From NCBI GenBank assembly GCA_949825045.1, contig OX463818.1:23700906-23764905 (forward strand): 64,000 nucleotides of DNA, given 5' to 3'. Position 1 is the stretch's first letter. Each line of letters starts with the position of its first letter. The notes under the pieces were generated by a model. That model saw only the letters and a program-made list of their open reading frames with translations. It searched no databases and was not told where the DNA came from. Below, in pieces: positions 1 through 11,304 of the stretch. The translations under genes were made by a program, and so were the position numbers. The DNA is from Argyresthia goedartella. Its lineage: Eukaryota; Arthropoda; Insecta; Lepidoptera; Argyresthiidae.

Positions 1-940
1 ATAAACAGCAAATAGTTATTAAAGTATCAAGAAGTGTACGTTTTGGAATAGTACAATAGTGCTGTACTGTTTGTATGAACAATACGTGGAAAAGAAAGGA
101 TATTTCAATTATCCCAAGGAGTATACTCAGTATGTAAATGAATACCAAATCATAGGAAATTATCTATAAATGTTTTGCTGTTTGGTTTCCGAAGAGTCAT
201 TTGCATATGCATATATTCACGGCTATAATCCCATAAAGAGGTAGCCAGAGCTGCAGGATCACATAAGCAATCCTACAGCCACGTTCAGGATTTTTGGGGG
301 AACGTGTTTATAGGAACAGTTAGTGAAGTTGCTAGCTCATCACCTAACACATGGCCCCCTTTCTGTTAGACATGCACCTAATAAAAAGATCATACCAGTT
401 CATTTTAGTTTATTCTCTTCTGCCATCCCTACTAAAATAGGTAAGAATTTCGCAAGCTCCTTCAAAGGTTTGTCTCTGTTCCTATTCTCTTCTCATGTAT
501 TAGTACTTAATTAATTGTTGTATCGCGTACATCATAAGGTACACTATAGTATGCACGATTTTAGTTCCTATGACCATGAAATTAGGACATCAAATTGGTG
601 GACCTTGAAAAAACTCAAGGTATACTAATAATTGGTAATAGCATTACTGGAAATTTCCTTCAACGATAAATGGAGTCCTTTGAAAACGTTTAGTTTTTTT
701 TGGAATACCATGATTATTAACCACACAGTTTATTACGGGAAATCAACTTTTGTTTTGTAAATAAATAAGTTTATCAAATGTATTTATTGTGTCTTTAATA
801 AATATTCATTCATTAGTATTTTATCTCAGAAGGGATAGATCTGAATTGTGTACTACAGTATACTGTACTGTACTGGTTGGGGTAACTCTACGTAATAGCC
901 GTTACAATCAATACTAAGTATATAATTACGTGTAACTTGC
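1..940. other. no recognisable gene
   Basis: AT-rich sequence. I see no splice-bounded exon, RNA gene or repeat family recurring elsewhere in the window. Short open stretches here lack coding character. Confidence 0.5.
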
Positions 941-949
941 AATATTTCA

Positions 950-1360
950 ATGAACATACATACGTACATAAGCTCACGCCTATTTCTCGGAAGAGGGGTA
1001 GGCAGAGACCAAAGACCCCCACCTGCTACGATCCTGGCATACATCTCTCGCTTCCTCGACATTCATAAGTCTCTTCATGCAAGCTCGCCGGTTCGGTTAC
1101 GGGTACTTCGCACTTGCCCCTTCACAACAAATCGCCGATATGGTCTTTATAGGACCTTCATTTCAACGTGACCAAACCATCTAAGCTGGCCTGTCTCTAT
1201 CCTTGTCACTATATCTTCTCTCAATCCACAGCGTTCCCTTATGACTTAATTCTTCAATCTTTCTTTCAATGTTACTCCACATATACTCCTCAAAGACATA
1301 ATTTCTACAGCGTTTATTCGGCTTTCATGCTTCTTCTGCCATATATCAATGAAATTCACG
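950..1360 (-). pseudogene. decayed non-LTR reverse transcriptase C-terminus
   Basis: Read on the minus strand, broken frames give peptides such as RSICGVTLKERL, GQLRWFGHVEMK, VKGQVRSTRNR and MKRLMNVEEARDVCQDRSRW. From memory these are the C-terminal end of endonuclease/reverse-transcriptase proteins of a non-LTR element common in Lepidoptera. Several frameshifts and stops interrupt it. The 3' side ends near a TACGTACATAC-like microsatellite at 957-970, as expected for a LINE tail. It is a 5'-truncated dead copy. The clade is not certain. Confidence 0.6.
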
Positions 1361-1682
1361 CAAAATAATAGTTGTCCCACGGTATTTAAATATGGCTGCA
1401 AGAAACCCTATTAGCTAATTTAGGTTTAATTTTCGGCTGCCGACTAAAGAAGTTTTCATTCAGTCCAACCGCGCCTTTTAGGTCGTAGTCCAGAATACGA
1501 AAAATGTAAATATATTTTCCTTTTAATGATTTTATTCTAGATCTATCTCATAATTAGCAACAAAAAAACTTCCACTTTGCCGTTTGACAAAGGCTGTGTT
1601 CACACTGAACGGTACAATTGCTTGCGATTTTCTCATTTTCTGTCGATTTATTTAAATTATTATTATATAATAATTATATAAT

Positions 1683-1916
1683 AATAATAACTTGGACACT
1701 ATTTACACACATTGATCTAGCCCCAAACTAGGATTCCCTGTATCTTGAGAACTAGACAACGATACACATACTTATTTAGATAAATATTATACTTAGATAG
1801 ATAAACAACATTACTAGGGTACAAACATCCTTTCTCATCAAACAAATATTTGCCCCCACCGGGACTCGAACCCGGGACCCTTGGCTTCGTAGGCAGGGTC
1901 ACTGCCGACTCGGCCA
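1683..1916 (-). mobile_element. SINE family A, near full length
   Basis: tRNA-derived SINE. On the minus strand the head has an A-box-like TGGCCGAGTCGG and a B box GGGTTCGAGTCCCGG, followed by a body that recurs at 3.9, 22.8, 29.8, 32.2, 48.0 and 54.9 kb. It ends in an AAT/ATT microsatellite. Confidence 0.8.
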
Positions 1917-2003
1917 GGAATATATATATAAATATAAATGACGACCCGAATGGCCGAGTCGGCAGTGACCCTGCCTACGAAGCCAAGGGTCCCGAGTTCG
2001 AGT
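1864..2003. repeat. 53-bp-arm palindrome formed by two SINE heads
   Basis: Arms 1864-1916 and 1951-2003 are inverted with a single mismatch around a 34-base spacer. This would form a long, stable hairpin. Confidence 0.85.
1937..2003 (+). mobile_element. SINE family A, 5' head only
   Basis: Only the tRNA-like head is present, cut inside the B box and continued by a (TA)-rich tract. It is head-to-head with the copy at 1683-1916. Confidence 0.75.
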
Positions 2004-2273
2004 ATATATATAATATATATAATATAATATATTATAAATTTATAATATATATATATATATATGCGACGATTCAGATTAAGCGGTTGGGTAACTAGGAGCT
2101 ATGGCAAGCGCGACTGACTAGGCCGCTTGTGTTGTGTGCGAACTTTTGAGCGTTTAGACGAGTTGCAGGTGTCGCTAACCATGGATTAAAATTATAATGT
2201 TTCCACTAGTGGGATGCAGATACACTACAGTCACTTCAAACCGATTAAAAGCCGCCGCCATTCGAATACATAG

Positions 2274-2337
2274 TTGGAGTTTGTTTTGCCTCGGGGTGTA
2301 ATCGATATATTACACCCCGAGGCAAAACAAACTCCAA
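2274..2337. repeat. perfect 29-bp hairpin
   Basis: Arms 2274-2302 and 2309-2337 are perfectly complementary around a 6-base centre CGATAT. It is not explained by the surrounding SINEs and may be a minimal MITE. Confidence 0.85.
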
Positions 2338-2864
2338 TAAAAATTAAACATATTTCGTTTGAATGACTTATTCTTGGGGAACAATAATTACTAACACATC
2401 GATTCAAAACGATAAAAGTTATTCCAAGTTGAAATGTTAAAATCCGACCTACGAAATCTGTCTACTGTAATAAAATCTGTTAATTAAACAACAGTCCAAG
2501 CCAAGATATATTACTTTTAATTTTTATTATATCAGATTTATGTTTTTACACACAAAAATACAGCCACACAAGGTTCATAATTTTAAATTTAAATACAATA
2601 AAATCAACAATTAATCAATAAAAAAATAAATAAAAATAATATACGGCACTTATTAATTATTATATGATTCTTTTGAACACTGAATTAAAATTAATATCAA
2701 TCCTATCATAATCTAATCGTCCAGCGATATTGCATGAATCGTCGCAGTGTACAATGAAAAAATCGCGTGCAACTGTACCGTTCAGTGTGGACGCGGCCTC
2801 ACAACACCTCAGTGTTGTCAATATGTGAATACCAATTAGCGCGTTACTACAAAAAATGTTACAC

Positions 2865-2970
2865 ATAAATTTAACCTCAAAACAAACGTCAAATCCTATA
2901 CATTTTTGTTTTTATACCACTGTTGAACAGGAATTCATTTGTTTTTTGGTCAGACATAATTTTTTTTATT
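2865..2970. repeat. dispersed repeat family G, copy 1
   Basis: It contains AACCTCAAAACAAACGTC and a TTGAACAGGA-like core. The same words recur near 10.25, 41.2, 46.7, 58.1 and 59.9 kb in both orientations. Confidence 0.6.
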
Positions 2971-2974
2971 ATTT

Positions 2975-3885
2975 TCTTTCATTACCGGTAAAAAATTACC
3001 ACCGAGCGTAACTATACATTTTACAGCGGTATCAGATGCTTTTTGCATTTTTGTAGCTTATTATGCGATAGAAGGACCGACCGAACGACCGACGCGATCT
3101 GCAATCTGTACTAGAGAATAACAATGTAGAGAATTTCAACACTGCTATCTCCAGCCTTCAAATCCCAATTTCGGCAACTTGTGAATAAGCATCTTTTATT
3201 AAAATTTACGGCAGTTTGATACAATAAATATTTCCGTTATTCCGTATTTGGAGACCGGTGGGTTTAACGGTAACGCTTGAGAACCGGTATTTCTGATGTA
3301 AGATGGAGAATTGCATCCTTATTGAGTGGAAATATGTTTAATGTGCATTTTGTTTTCACTTTCTGTGCGCATGCGTCCGATCCCATCGCGGTTTACATGT
3401 CTGTATTGTACTTATGAATTTATATTATATTTTATGGTTTTGTACATTTGTACTTATAAAGTAGGTAATGTGTCAGGCGATGAGCTAGAACCTGTATTTG
3501 CCTGTTCTTCCTTTTGAAACCCGGCTTCTTACACAATTTACTGAAGGTAGCTGTGGTGGGACCCTTAGCCCCGAAGGAAATCGAGTTAATACGATTTATT
3601 ATTATTATTATTATTAATACTGAACTCGGGTAAACTTTGACGTTCCATAGAATATTTGTATGCAATGTCGAAGTTGACATTATATAGATTATATCAGATA
3701 ACGTAAAATAAAGTTCGTTGACCCGCTAAGAAAACCTACCTATGTCGTCGTGGCAAACGTCAAATCGCATACATTTTCGTAGCAGGGTCAAAGTACTTTA
3801 TTGCAGGTTTGTCTGACACTAGATATAGTGCTGACTTGCGTTTCATTGCTCTGGATAACCCGTTTTAAGAATACCAGGTATCTTT
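2975..3885. other. no gene seen; small ATT microsatellite
   Basis: There is an (ATT)n tract at 3592-3617. The rest shows no coding signal or recognised repeat. Confidence 0.5.
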
Positions 3886-3887
3886 AA

Positions 3888-4055
3888 TATAATAATAATA
3901 ATATGGACACTATTTACACACATTGATCTAGCCCCAAACTGGGATTCCCTGTATCTTGGGTACTAGATAACGATACACATACTTATAAATATAATATAGA
4001 TAAATATTACTTATTTTATTATATATTACTGCCGCCTCGGCCATTCGGGTCGTCA
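3888..4055 (-). mobile_element. SINE family A, internally deleted
   Basis: The tail and body match the family. The B-box half of the head is replaced by AT-rich sequence, and the 5' end ACGACCCGAATGGCCGAGG is retained at 4032-4055. Confidence 0.75.
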
Positions 4056-4084
4056 AATCTATCAATCTATCAAGCCCCTAGGAG

Positions 4085-4395
4085 TAAAATAAATTGTAGC
4101 CCATTAATGTCCCCACCGAGGGGCACGTGCCTTTGCCCGGATACGAGTGAGGTTAAGCCATACTCCACCACGCTGGCTCAGTGCGGGTTGATGGAGGCGC
4201 TTTAAGACAACTACTACCTACCAATTAGCGATAGTAGCCGGGACCTACAGCTTAACGTGTCATACGAAATACTGAACGTCCGATAACGTTCTTAAGATAA
4301 ATGAATTATCCCATTGGTACATGGTCAGGATTCGAACATGCATCTCCTGCGTAAGAAGCAAGCGTGAAACTGACTAGACCACGGAGCTCTGAGCC
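4085..4395 (-). mobile_element. SINE family B
   Basis: On the minus strand the head has TGGTCTAGTCAG (A-box-like) and GTTCGAATCCTG (B-box-like). It continues through a body containing CTGAGCCAGCGTGGTGGAGT and ends in TGTCCCCACCGAGG-type sequence (plus-strand reading). Related copies lie at 30.4 (+), 31.1, 38.4 and 50.7 kb. Confidence 0.65.
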
Positions 4396-4399
4396 CTAG

Positions 4400-6180
4400 G
4401 AATATATGCACGATGATAATATTAACTGGGATATTTACCAAAAATATATTCGTAGCCCAAAACCGAGCTACACTCCATAGAGACCGTAACGAACTCCAGA
4501 ATTCTATAGCCATCTTAAAACAAAAAAAAACTAATCATTAAAAATATCACAAAGAAATAACTACACTTCTTAGAAAGACAGGCAATGGAACGGACGTTCG
4601 TTTTTGTAATGCCACGTTAGATTAAATTTCAACAAATATGAAATTCTCACGCAATGCTCTTCATTGAGACAACAATACCACTGAAAGATGCGATCAAAGT
4701 ACTGAGGGAGTAAGAAGATTAATTTTAAATTTTCGAAAGTACGTGTATATAGAGAAACGGCTGTAAAGTATAGTATAGTATCTAAACATGATACAAATTA
4801 AGTTATATTGTTATTGTATGTTATTTTATTCTGATTAATTATTTAATTAATTAGCTGTATAAAGCCTTGGCTAATGGTAATATTTATCAACTCCTTTCTC
4901 TGTGAAATATAATTAACGCAATTTAAAGCAGTCTTTAGTTACAGGTGGTCGGAGAAGACAAACAGGGGAAGCTTTTGTTTATTTTGACTATTAAAGTTTG
5001 ATAATATGACTATGGACAGATATACGTTTTTTATCCACATCATAAGTGACTAATATTTGATACTCACAATTCATATGTCACGATTCGAAAAAAAAAGTCC
5101 AAAAGAGATTTGACTGTTAACTCGGAAATGTCAGTTTCAATGATCGACAGCTTCGGTCATACTCAAAAGATCTGCGCATTTTAAAACGACGTCTCTCGCT
5201 GTTAGAAGGAAATTTCTAGACCTGATATTCATGCACAAATTGTCAAAAAAATAGACTGTCCACAACTATGGAATTCTTCATCAGCTTCATCAGCATGGTC
5301 CCAAGTATCCTAGCGCGACCTGGCACATAAAAATTGTTCAGAGAACTTCCATGGAAAACCAACCGCTTCTAGGAGGGTTTACCTAATCGCCTTTTGCCTA
5401 AACCTACGTCTGCAAACTTATTTGTGATTATTTTTTGACACCTGATCTGGATTGTTATATGATATAAATTATAATAAATAAACATGTGGGTGTCATCCAT
5501 CAAGTTGTATCAAGGAGGAATCAAATAATACAATCAATCTGCGATTGCAGAAATAGCATTGTATTGGTTTGAAATTAACTGTGATGATGTTTTTTTTGTC
5601 AAAAATAAAAAGTGAACTCAGAATTTACTAAAAGACGGCAATGCCTATATTAGAAACAAAATCAATAATGATGGTTCTTCACTTTTATTTATTGCGGTGT
5701 GTCCGCATTTAAGGCAAATTCTGCACTCGGTAGATTCTCAATTCTGCTTAATGTAGGTAGCCTGAGCAAATTAAAAAAAAATATATAAAGCAGAAATTTC
5801 TCAGAGGGTAGTAGGATGACATAGCCTGAGAAGATTAACATTTGATACAGAATAAGTAAGAGTTTTGTTGATCTGTGTATACACCATACAAATGAGAAAA
5901 CATTTCTAAATAAAGTTTCTAGAAAAGATCTTACCTCACAAAACAAATAATAACTCTTTACTCTCTATTAACTATGTGCCTACATCGTTATTTGACAAAA
6001 GATTAACAAGTCTATGTTTTCCTCTCTTCTAACCTAAATCGCGTTAGGTCTAACTAGCTAGATCCCTACTTCGACTTATGACCAGTCATCAGTCAGTCAG
6101 TCAGTAGTTCATCTACCCTTTAGGGCTACCCTTAGTAGCAGAACGGAAATATTCAATGAATCAGACAAACCTACAGCTAG
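4400..6180. other. no recognisable gene
   Basis: Long AT-rich stretch. The 85-residue open stretch at 5689-5946 (-) lacks ancestry I can recognise and has no splice or start context. I see no repeat shared with the rest of the window. Confidence 0.45.
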
Positions 6181-6184
6181 GTTA

Positions 6185-6825
6185 GTCTATTTTAGTAACT
6201 TTCATAGAGTCATCATGTCCTATGGTATCTTGTTAGCGAAAGCAGCGAAACAATTTTTATATTACAGAAAAGAGCTATTCGAGCAATTTATAATTTAAAA
6301 CGCAGACTGACTAAGATAACTTTTTAAAGAAATTGACATACTGTCTGAACCCAATCCATTTATTTTTGAAACTAGTATGTACGCAAGAACCTTACAACAT
6401 TTTCAAAACTTAGCGATAGCTTTAACCTAAGAAATAATCACAGACTAGTTGCGTCCTGGTTTGGACTCGCGAAAGTTAGCAATTAATTCTTTCAAGGGTC
6501 AACACCTCAAGGTGAAGGGGTGAGATAAATAAGCATGCTGAGTTTACGAAAATCTACAAAGTGTGTAGATGTAGAAATAATATCGTAAAGTTTCACCAAT
6601 TATACAGGATATTGAATGAATAAGAGTAGCTAGGTACCTAATCTATCTTATTAAATATATAGGTACCTTTGTTTCCTGCACTAAGTATATTTATATTAAT
6701 GTGTTAATTAGTGTTACGCCTTGGTAATAATATAATAGTAAGTACGTTAAGTTAAGTTTAGGTTTTGTTTTCTAATACAATGTTAACTGTTTGAAGATAA
6801 ATAATAAAATAAAACTGAAATTGAA
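6185..6825 (+). pseudogene. decayed non-LTR retrotransposon 3' end
   Basis: Broken plus-strand frames read VIMSYGILL, YYRKELFEQ, SMYARTLQHFQN and NNHRLVASWFGLAKV. This is the C-terminal part of a reverse transcriptase related to the fragment at 39740-40410 and the RT at 33649-34512. The 3' end passes into an A-rich tail at 6800-6825. Multiple stops and frameshifts make it inactive. Confidence 0.6.
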
Positions 6826-6829
6826 ACTT

Positions 6830-7930
6830 ATTCCTGACGCGCAGTACAGTAGGTAGATACTGGAAGTAGCATCCATCCGCACATAAAAATATCAACCGGA
6901 AACATATTAGTTAATAATATATTAACAAGCGTTTTGCATTCTTATCAACAACAGCGTTGTTAAAAGAACCTTTACCGAGTGGGAATAACAAATTTTAACA
7001 CCCAGCCTTGACTCTACGTATAAAAAACAGAGCAACTTTTCGCCATTACAACTTCATTCCAAAACCAAAACAATAACAAGAAAGTTTAATTTGAAACACG
7101 CACATTCCACAGACACAAACCGAAAGAAGGATTTAATTAGCAAATTCCAAATTTGAATTTTCGATCCAAATGGTGAGCAGCCGAGTGTGCCCACGTTGCG
7201 CGGGCGACTGGACCATGATTCATCCTAAACCCAGCCACGCTTAAAAGAAAAAGTTGGCGAAAAAAAAACTCTTTGCAGACCATTGCAGACGGACTGCTGT
7301 ATTAAAAACATAAAAACTGTGGCCACGAGAGCATAACCGGATAGGCAGAGATCAACGGTGGATGAACACACACGATTTTAAGCAACAAAAAGTTGTTGCT
7401 AATTGATATTGGACTCTTTTAACAGCTATGTAAGGGTTGTGAGAGTTTCGCTACGATAACTATTAAGAGATATCAAGACTCCACAAATAAATGACGTCAT
7501 CATGAGTACTTCAGTTGTGTCTCTGTATATAAAACAGACAGTCTTATGGGCATGTTTGAAGAGGTACCGCTAAGCCCTCTTGAACAGATAAATTATATAA
7601 CTTTTATGTAAAATGACATATACATCTACAACTAGCTTATACTTTACATGACTTCTGTAGGAACCTTCGTAAATTTAGAAGGAATTTTGTGAGTACCTAC
7701 CTATACATGTATTCAATAAGGAAATAAATCTTCCTACCATACAATACTGATGAGTATAGGCTAGCCAAGGCGGTTACGCTCTGGATATTTCACTCAAGCA
7801 ACTCGCATACTAATTTGGAAGGGGACTAAGATTATTTTGACCTTAGAAAACCCGTGTCTATGTCTAAATAGAAAGGATAATTAAGGGATTACAAAACCCG
7901 GAAATACAGAATTTGTCATTGTTTGATTGA
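6830..7930. other. no recognisable gene
   Basis: Unique-looking AT-rich sequence. A slightly GC-richer patch at 7170-7240 has no splice-bounded frame that I trust. Confidence 0.45.
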
Positions 7931-7954
7931 ATCAATACTTAGTTTAGGTAGTAT

Positions 7955-8185
7955 TTTCGGGTTAGCATTGCAATAGCATTCATTGATTCCTGTCTACCAT
8001 CGTATGCTTGTGATTGGGTAAGCGATACTTACTTATTACATGCAGTTCGAAATTACTGTTGTTTAGCGATCACCGATCGTTACCATGGTTACCGACTGTC
8101 AGCATGGTTACCATGTATGTTTTTGTTGGCAGTAGCAGTCGGGTCCACGACCGTTATCTCAATTCTAACCCGTACATAATCTAGA
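7955..8185 (+). repeat. dispersed repeat family K, copy 1
   Basis: It shares ordered blocks with the minus strand of 62735-62935: GTTAGCATTGCAA, TCCTGTCTACCA, TGATTGGGT, TACCATGGTTA and GCAGTAGCAGTCGGGTC. The spacing is similar. Identity is unknown. Confidence 0.65.
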
Positions 8186-8269
8186 GCTTATGACATCATG
8201 ATAAGAAGTATCCAGAAATCAAGCTGTTATCACAAAGATAAATTTATTTTAATTGGCTCGTATTCGAAT

Positions 8270-8350
8270 GGATTATTTGCTAACTGGCTCAACGTTGGCA
8301 GAACTATGCCTCTGCCTCCGCGTATGGGAAAAGACGTGATGCTATGTTAT
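8270..8350 (+). repeat. dispersed repeat family E
   Basis: It contains the family core CTGCC(A/T)CC(C)CGTATGGGAAAAG followed by GCGTGA(C/T)GCT-like sequence. Other copies lie near 10.65, 10.83, 11.22, 19.07, 45.24, 45.65, 47.46, 50.47, 55.2, 58.3 and 63.85 kb. Confidence 0.65.
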
Positions 8351-8394
8351 GTCATGTAATTGTAGTTCTCTAAATACTGACATCAAAAAACTCA

Positions 8395-8690
8395 ATCCTC
8401 AAAACATTTATTGTAAGCAGGCAAAAATAACGCACTTTTACAAGTCAAACACTTAATTGTCACATACATGGAGAAAACAAAAAAAAAATGATCACCTAAA
8501 TCTAAACTTATGAGTAACTAACTGATTATGGTTTGAGTTTGAAAAAGTGGTCGTGTTTCATGGCTGAATCTCGCACAGGAAAAGGAAACTCCATTAACTC
8601 TACTCTGGTGCTAGTGCTTCGGAAATACGCCCGTCAGAGAAGATAGCACCAAGAAGCTCTACGGGGATGTCATAATTTTCGTCTTTTTTA
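8395..8690 (-). repeat. repeat shared with 11.5 kb, LINE-tail-like
   Basis: Ordered blocks match 11500-11800, including CGGAAATACGCCCGTCAGAG, AGATAGCACCAAGAA and GGCAAAAATAA. TTTATT near 8407 reads as AATAAA on the minus strand. This suggests a LINE 3' end, minus orientation. Confidence 0.55.
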
Positions 8691-8699
8691 TGCCATAAT

Positions 8700-9160
8700 T
8701 ACGCAATTGCATTTGTGTGCACTTCAATGACATAAAAACATCTGATTGACAGAGACGTCGCTCTACAAAGCCGAAGTATCTCTTGCGAGTCTGTGCATTC
8801 TTTACCGCCGATTACTGCACATGCTTGCCTGCCAATCAAAGAGATGTCAAAACTTTCTAAAGCAATGACTACGTAGTTTCAACTATATACAATTTTCTAA
8901 TTTCTTTTAGGTAGAATACTTATCGAGTCATTCTGATGCGTCTTGTGTACCTAATATTTACATTTTCTAAATGCTTCCAATCTTTTTGAGCGAGTCAATT
9001 GAGAAGATTCACTTGAACTCAATAAGAACGATGTACGAATACGATAACTTCTTAAAAATGTTCCTACTAAGTAGGTACGTAGAGTACGTACCTACATTCT
9101 GTATAAGAGTGAGCTAGACCAGTCAGTAAATTGGTAGGAGCCTGAACAGCCAGAGTTAGG
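8700..9160. other. no recognisable gene
   Basis: AT-rich sequence without a recognised feature. Confidence 0.4.
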
Positions 9161-9164
9161 CAAA

Positions 9165-9755
9165 GCCGGCATGACTCTGAACGTCAATCAAGCTTCGAGA
9201 TAGCTTTTGCTCATCCATAAGCTCGGTCCGACTGTGGAACGCACTCCCTTGCACTATAAGTACTTATATTTTATTTATTAACTTTGTATAATTTGATTTT
9301 TGCATCAACAATAATATTTGTATGCCATTGCGCAAAACATAAGAGATAATACTATACTGATTTTGAAATCTTTTGTACCTATGTTTAACAAGTAAAGCTT
9401 TGACTTTGAATTTGACTAAGAGACAGTCCCACTCATTTCTCTTTCAAAAACCGGGAACCAGAACACTTCCTCTCTCTTTCATGATAGTTATAGTATGTAT
9501 ATTATTACTAGATGTATGTATTGGTACTTATTTAGTAGTTTGGTACATGGTATTTTACTATTCATATTTTATAGATATTGAATTTACTTATATGTATTTT
9601 ATTAGATAAGATATTGTGCACTGTCTACCCTTTTATGGTTAATTTTCCTGTCATTTCATGGTTTGTTGGAAGATATCTCTTTTTAGAAATAATCTCGTCT
9701 TTGTACATATGTTTTCGATAAATGAAACTTTCTAAATCTGAGTGCAATAAAGAAC
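9165..9755 (+). pseudogene. LINE 3' end: RT C-terminal scrap plus 3' UTR
   Basis: 9225-9260 resembles the C-terminal LRLWNALPCTI motif seen intact at 20755-21050. The 3' UTR shares GGTTTG(T/C)TGGAAGATATCT and AGA.ATA..CTCG blocks with 21235-21290. AATAAA and a tail lie near 9745. Heavily truncated. Confidence 0.6.
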
Positions 9756-10019
9756 TCTGAATACGGTATTTACAGCTAGTCTATATACTTTTTAGGAACT
9801 GTCACAACGGCAATTTTGTTCACGAGTTCTATGAAATACTAGCATGTGAAGTCATAGTCAAATGCTGTCTTTTAACACAAAATTGATTTTATAAAATACA
9901 ACTGGTGTAAAAATACAATTCTGATAATGTCAAACGTTTTTGTTAAAATAAGTTCAGCTTGAGACACGTTTCTAGATTTATTGGACTGCCTTGTCCGTAT
10001 TACGAAACATAAACATTAA

Positions 10020-10200
10020 TATACAGGTACGTACATTGGTTCTGGCCCCACACTAGGATACCCTGTGGCGTGGGACACAACATATTAACTTCAAGACCTT
10101 GTTTTTTTCTTTTTTTTTCTCCCCAGTCGGGATTCGAACCCGGGACCCCCTCGCTTGGGAGGCTGAGCCTTGAACCTCAACCTACAGTTACCAGGACTTC
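10020..10200 (-). mobile_element. SINE family D, diverged
   Basis: On the minus strand a B box (GGGTTCGAATCCCG) lies in a tRNA-like head. The tail GGGATACC..AGTGTGGGGCCAGAACCAATGTACGTACCTGTA is family D with changes. The A-box half is unlike other copies. Confidence 0.65.
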
Positions 10201-10249
10201 GTAATGCTCCTACCGTGATACTACAAAAAAGGATACCACATAGTTGAAC

Positions 10250-10335
10250 CTCAAAACAATCAACAATAAAAATATACATTTTTGGTTTTTAACAAGTGTT
10301 GAACAGGAGATTTTCTTGGTGGTAAGACCTCTAAA
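10250..10335 (+). repeat. repeat family G
   Basis: It carries AACCTCAAAACAA and GTGTTGAACAGGAG with a TGGTGGTAAGACC end, as in the other family G copies. Confidence 0.6.
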
Positions 10336-10639
10336 GTTTAAGAATGGGGGGCAGCTCAACGCCTCGAAAGGTAAATATCCTCTCGTCTGTGGACGAAACC
10401 GGCCCCGGGGTTTTGTATTAACAAACATACATAATTTAATTACATAAATAACAAGAGTGCATGGAGTTAATCAAACTCAACTCAACTAACAACTAAAATT
10501 GTAATATTTCTGAACACAAAATCAATTTTCAAGAACGCAAAATCAATTTGTGGTAATTGCTTCGCCATTCTTCTCCCACAGCTAGTGGTGGAAGGGAAAT
10601 GGCAAAAAATGAGGTTTACTTGACTTTGCTGCGGTGACG

Positions 10640-10720
10640 GGCTATCTTTTTAAAATATCTTGTTAAACGTGGACGCAACTTTGCCTCTGCCACCCTTAAC
10701 GGGAAAAGAAATGCGGGATA
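10640..10720 (+). repeat. repeat family E, diverged
   Basis: GTTAAACGTGGACGCAACTTTGCCTCTGCCACCC with GGGAAAAG is a family E core in plus orientation. Confidence 0.5.
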
Positions 10721-10735
10721 GTATGTGTATCCGCG

Positions 10736-10818
10736 GCGTGATAAAGCCAACTGCGAGGTATGCGCGGGAGTTGGTCGCTCGTCGCTGGACTCGTCGCGGG
10801 ACCGCTCGCTAGTGACCA
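10736..10818 (-). pseudogene. partial duplicate of the 10941-11070 exon
   Basis: About 80 bases repeat the 3' half of the neighbouring exon at an offset of 208 bases. The frame stays open and reads SERSRDESSDERPTPAHTSQ. Roughly half of the differences are synonymous. I see no good acceptor upstream: the sequence before it is a family E repeat. It is most likely a decaying duplicate, but an alternative exon is not excluded. Confidence 0.55.
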
Positions 10819-10824
10819 CCACTT

Positions 10825-10910
10825 CGTTCGCCTTTTCCCAAACGGGGTGGCACAAGGGCAGTTACGACCACATATAGCCAGTAGTTAAATTCCTGCTTGA
10901 GAGGGTGGCA
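10825..10910 (-). repeat. repeat family E, partial
   Basis: CCTTTTCCCAAACGGGGTGGCA is the reverse of the family core. It sits between the two exon copies. Confidence 0.5.
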
Positions 10911-10940
10911 GCCCTTCGCCATACATAAATAGATAAATAC

Positions 10941-11070
10941 CCGGTGTGAAGAAGCCAACTGCGTAGTGTGCGCAGGAGTCGGTCGCTCATCGCTGGACTC
11001 GTCGCCGGATCGCTCGCCAGTGAACACGGAGTCGTGCGACACCGATAGACCGCTGCCGTAGGCGCCCTCT
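10941..11070 (-). CDS. third coding exon of an unidentified minus-strand gene
   Basis: A 130-bp exon preceded on the minus strand by TTCCACCTACAG and followed by GTATTT. Its first base completes the codon left open by the exon at 19405-19270 (AA+A, Lys), so the frame continues as E-G-A-Y-G-S-G-L-S-V-S-H-D-S-V-F and ends in phase 0. It encodes about residues 79-122 of the assembled peptide, with a Ser/Asp/Glu-rich patch (ERSGDESSDERPTP). The GC content is well above the flanks. S-H-D-S-[VI]-F near the N-terminus is a motif I associate with vertebrate CRACD/KIAA1211 proteins, which inhibit actin capping protein. That homology is tentative. Later exons must lie outside the window or were missed. 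Confidence 0.6.
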
Positions 11071-11212
11071 CTGTAGGTGGAAAGAATGAGGTTGTTAGTC
11101 TTAACTCTTAATCCATTCACAAAAAAATGACAATAAATGCACCTTAAAACATGTTGGCAGCAAAAAAGTGGGATAGAAAAGAAAAGTTTATTAGAGGAGA
11201 ACATAAACATTA

Positions 11213-11260
11213 TCATAGCTTCACGCCTTTTCCCATAGGAGTGGCAGAGGCACTACCCCC
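11213..11260 (-). repeat. repeat family E, partial
   Basis: TTCACGCCTTTTCCCATAGG with GTGGCAGAGGCA is the reversed family core. Confidence 0.55.
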
Positions 11261-11304
11261 TTTTAGTTTGTTTTGGAGAAATCAAGGTGGAAACCTCACG
11301 ATGA

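Larger units (their letters stand above)
1591..2799. mobile_element. DNA element bounded by imperfect ~45-bp terminal inverted repeats
   Basis: 1591-1636 and 2752-2799 are inverted copies of each other, about 85% alike by eye, sharing the core CACACTGAACGGTACA and GCGATTTT. Nothing between them encodes a transposase. The interior holds two SINE-A copies and a perfect hairpin. This suggests a non-autonomous DNA transposon enlarged by later insertions. No target-site duplication could be fixed. Confidence 0.5.

Noticed and set aside
5689..5946. 85-residue minus-strand protein
   Set aside because: Hydrophobic, AT-driven composition, no recognisable motif or splice context.
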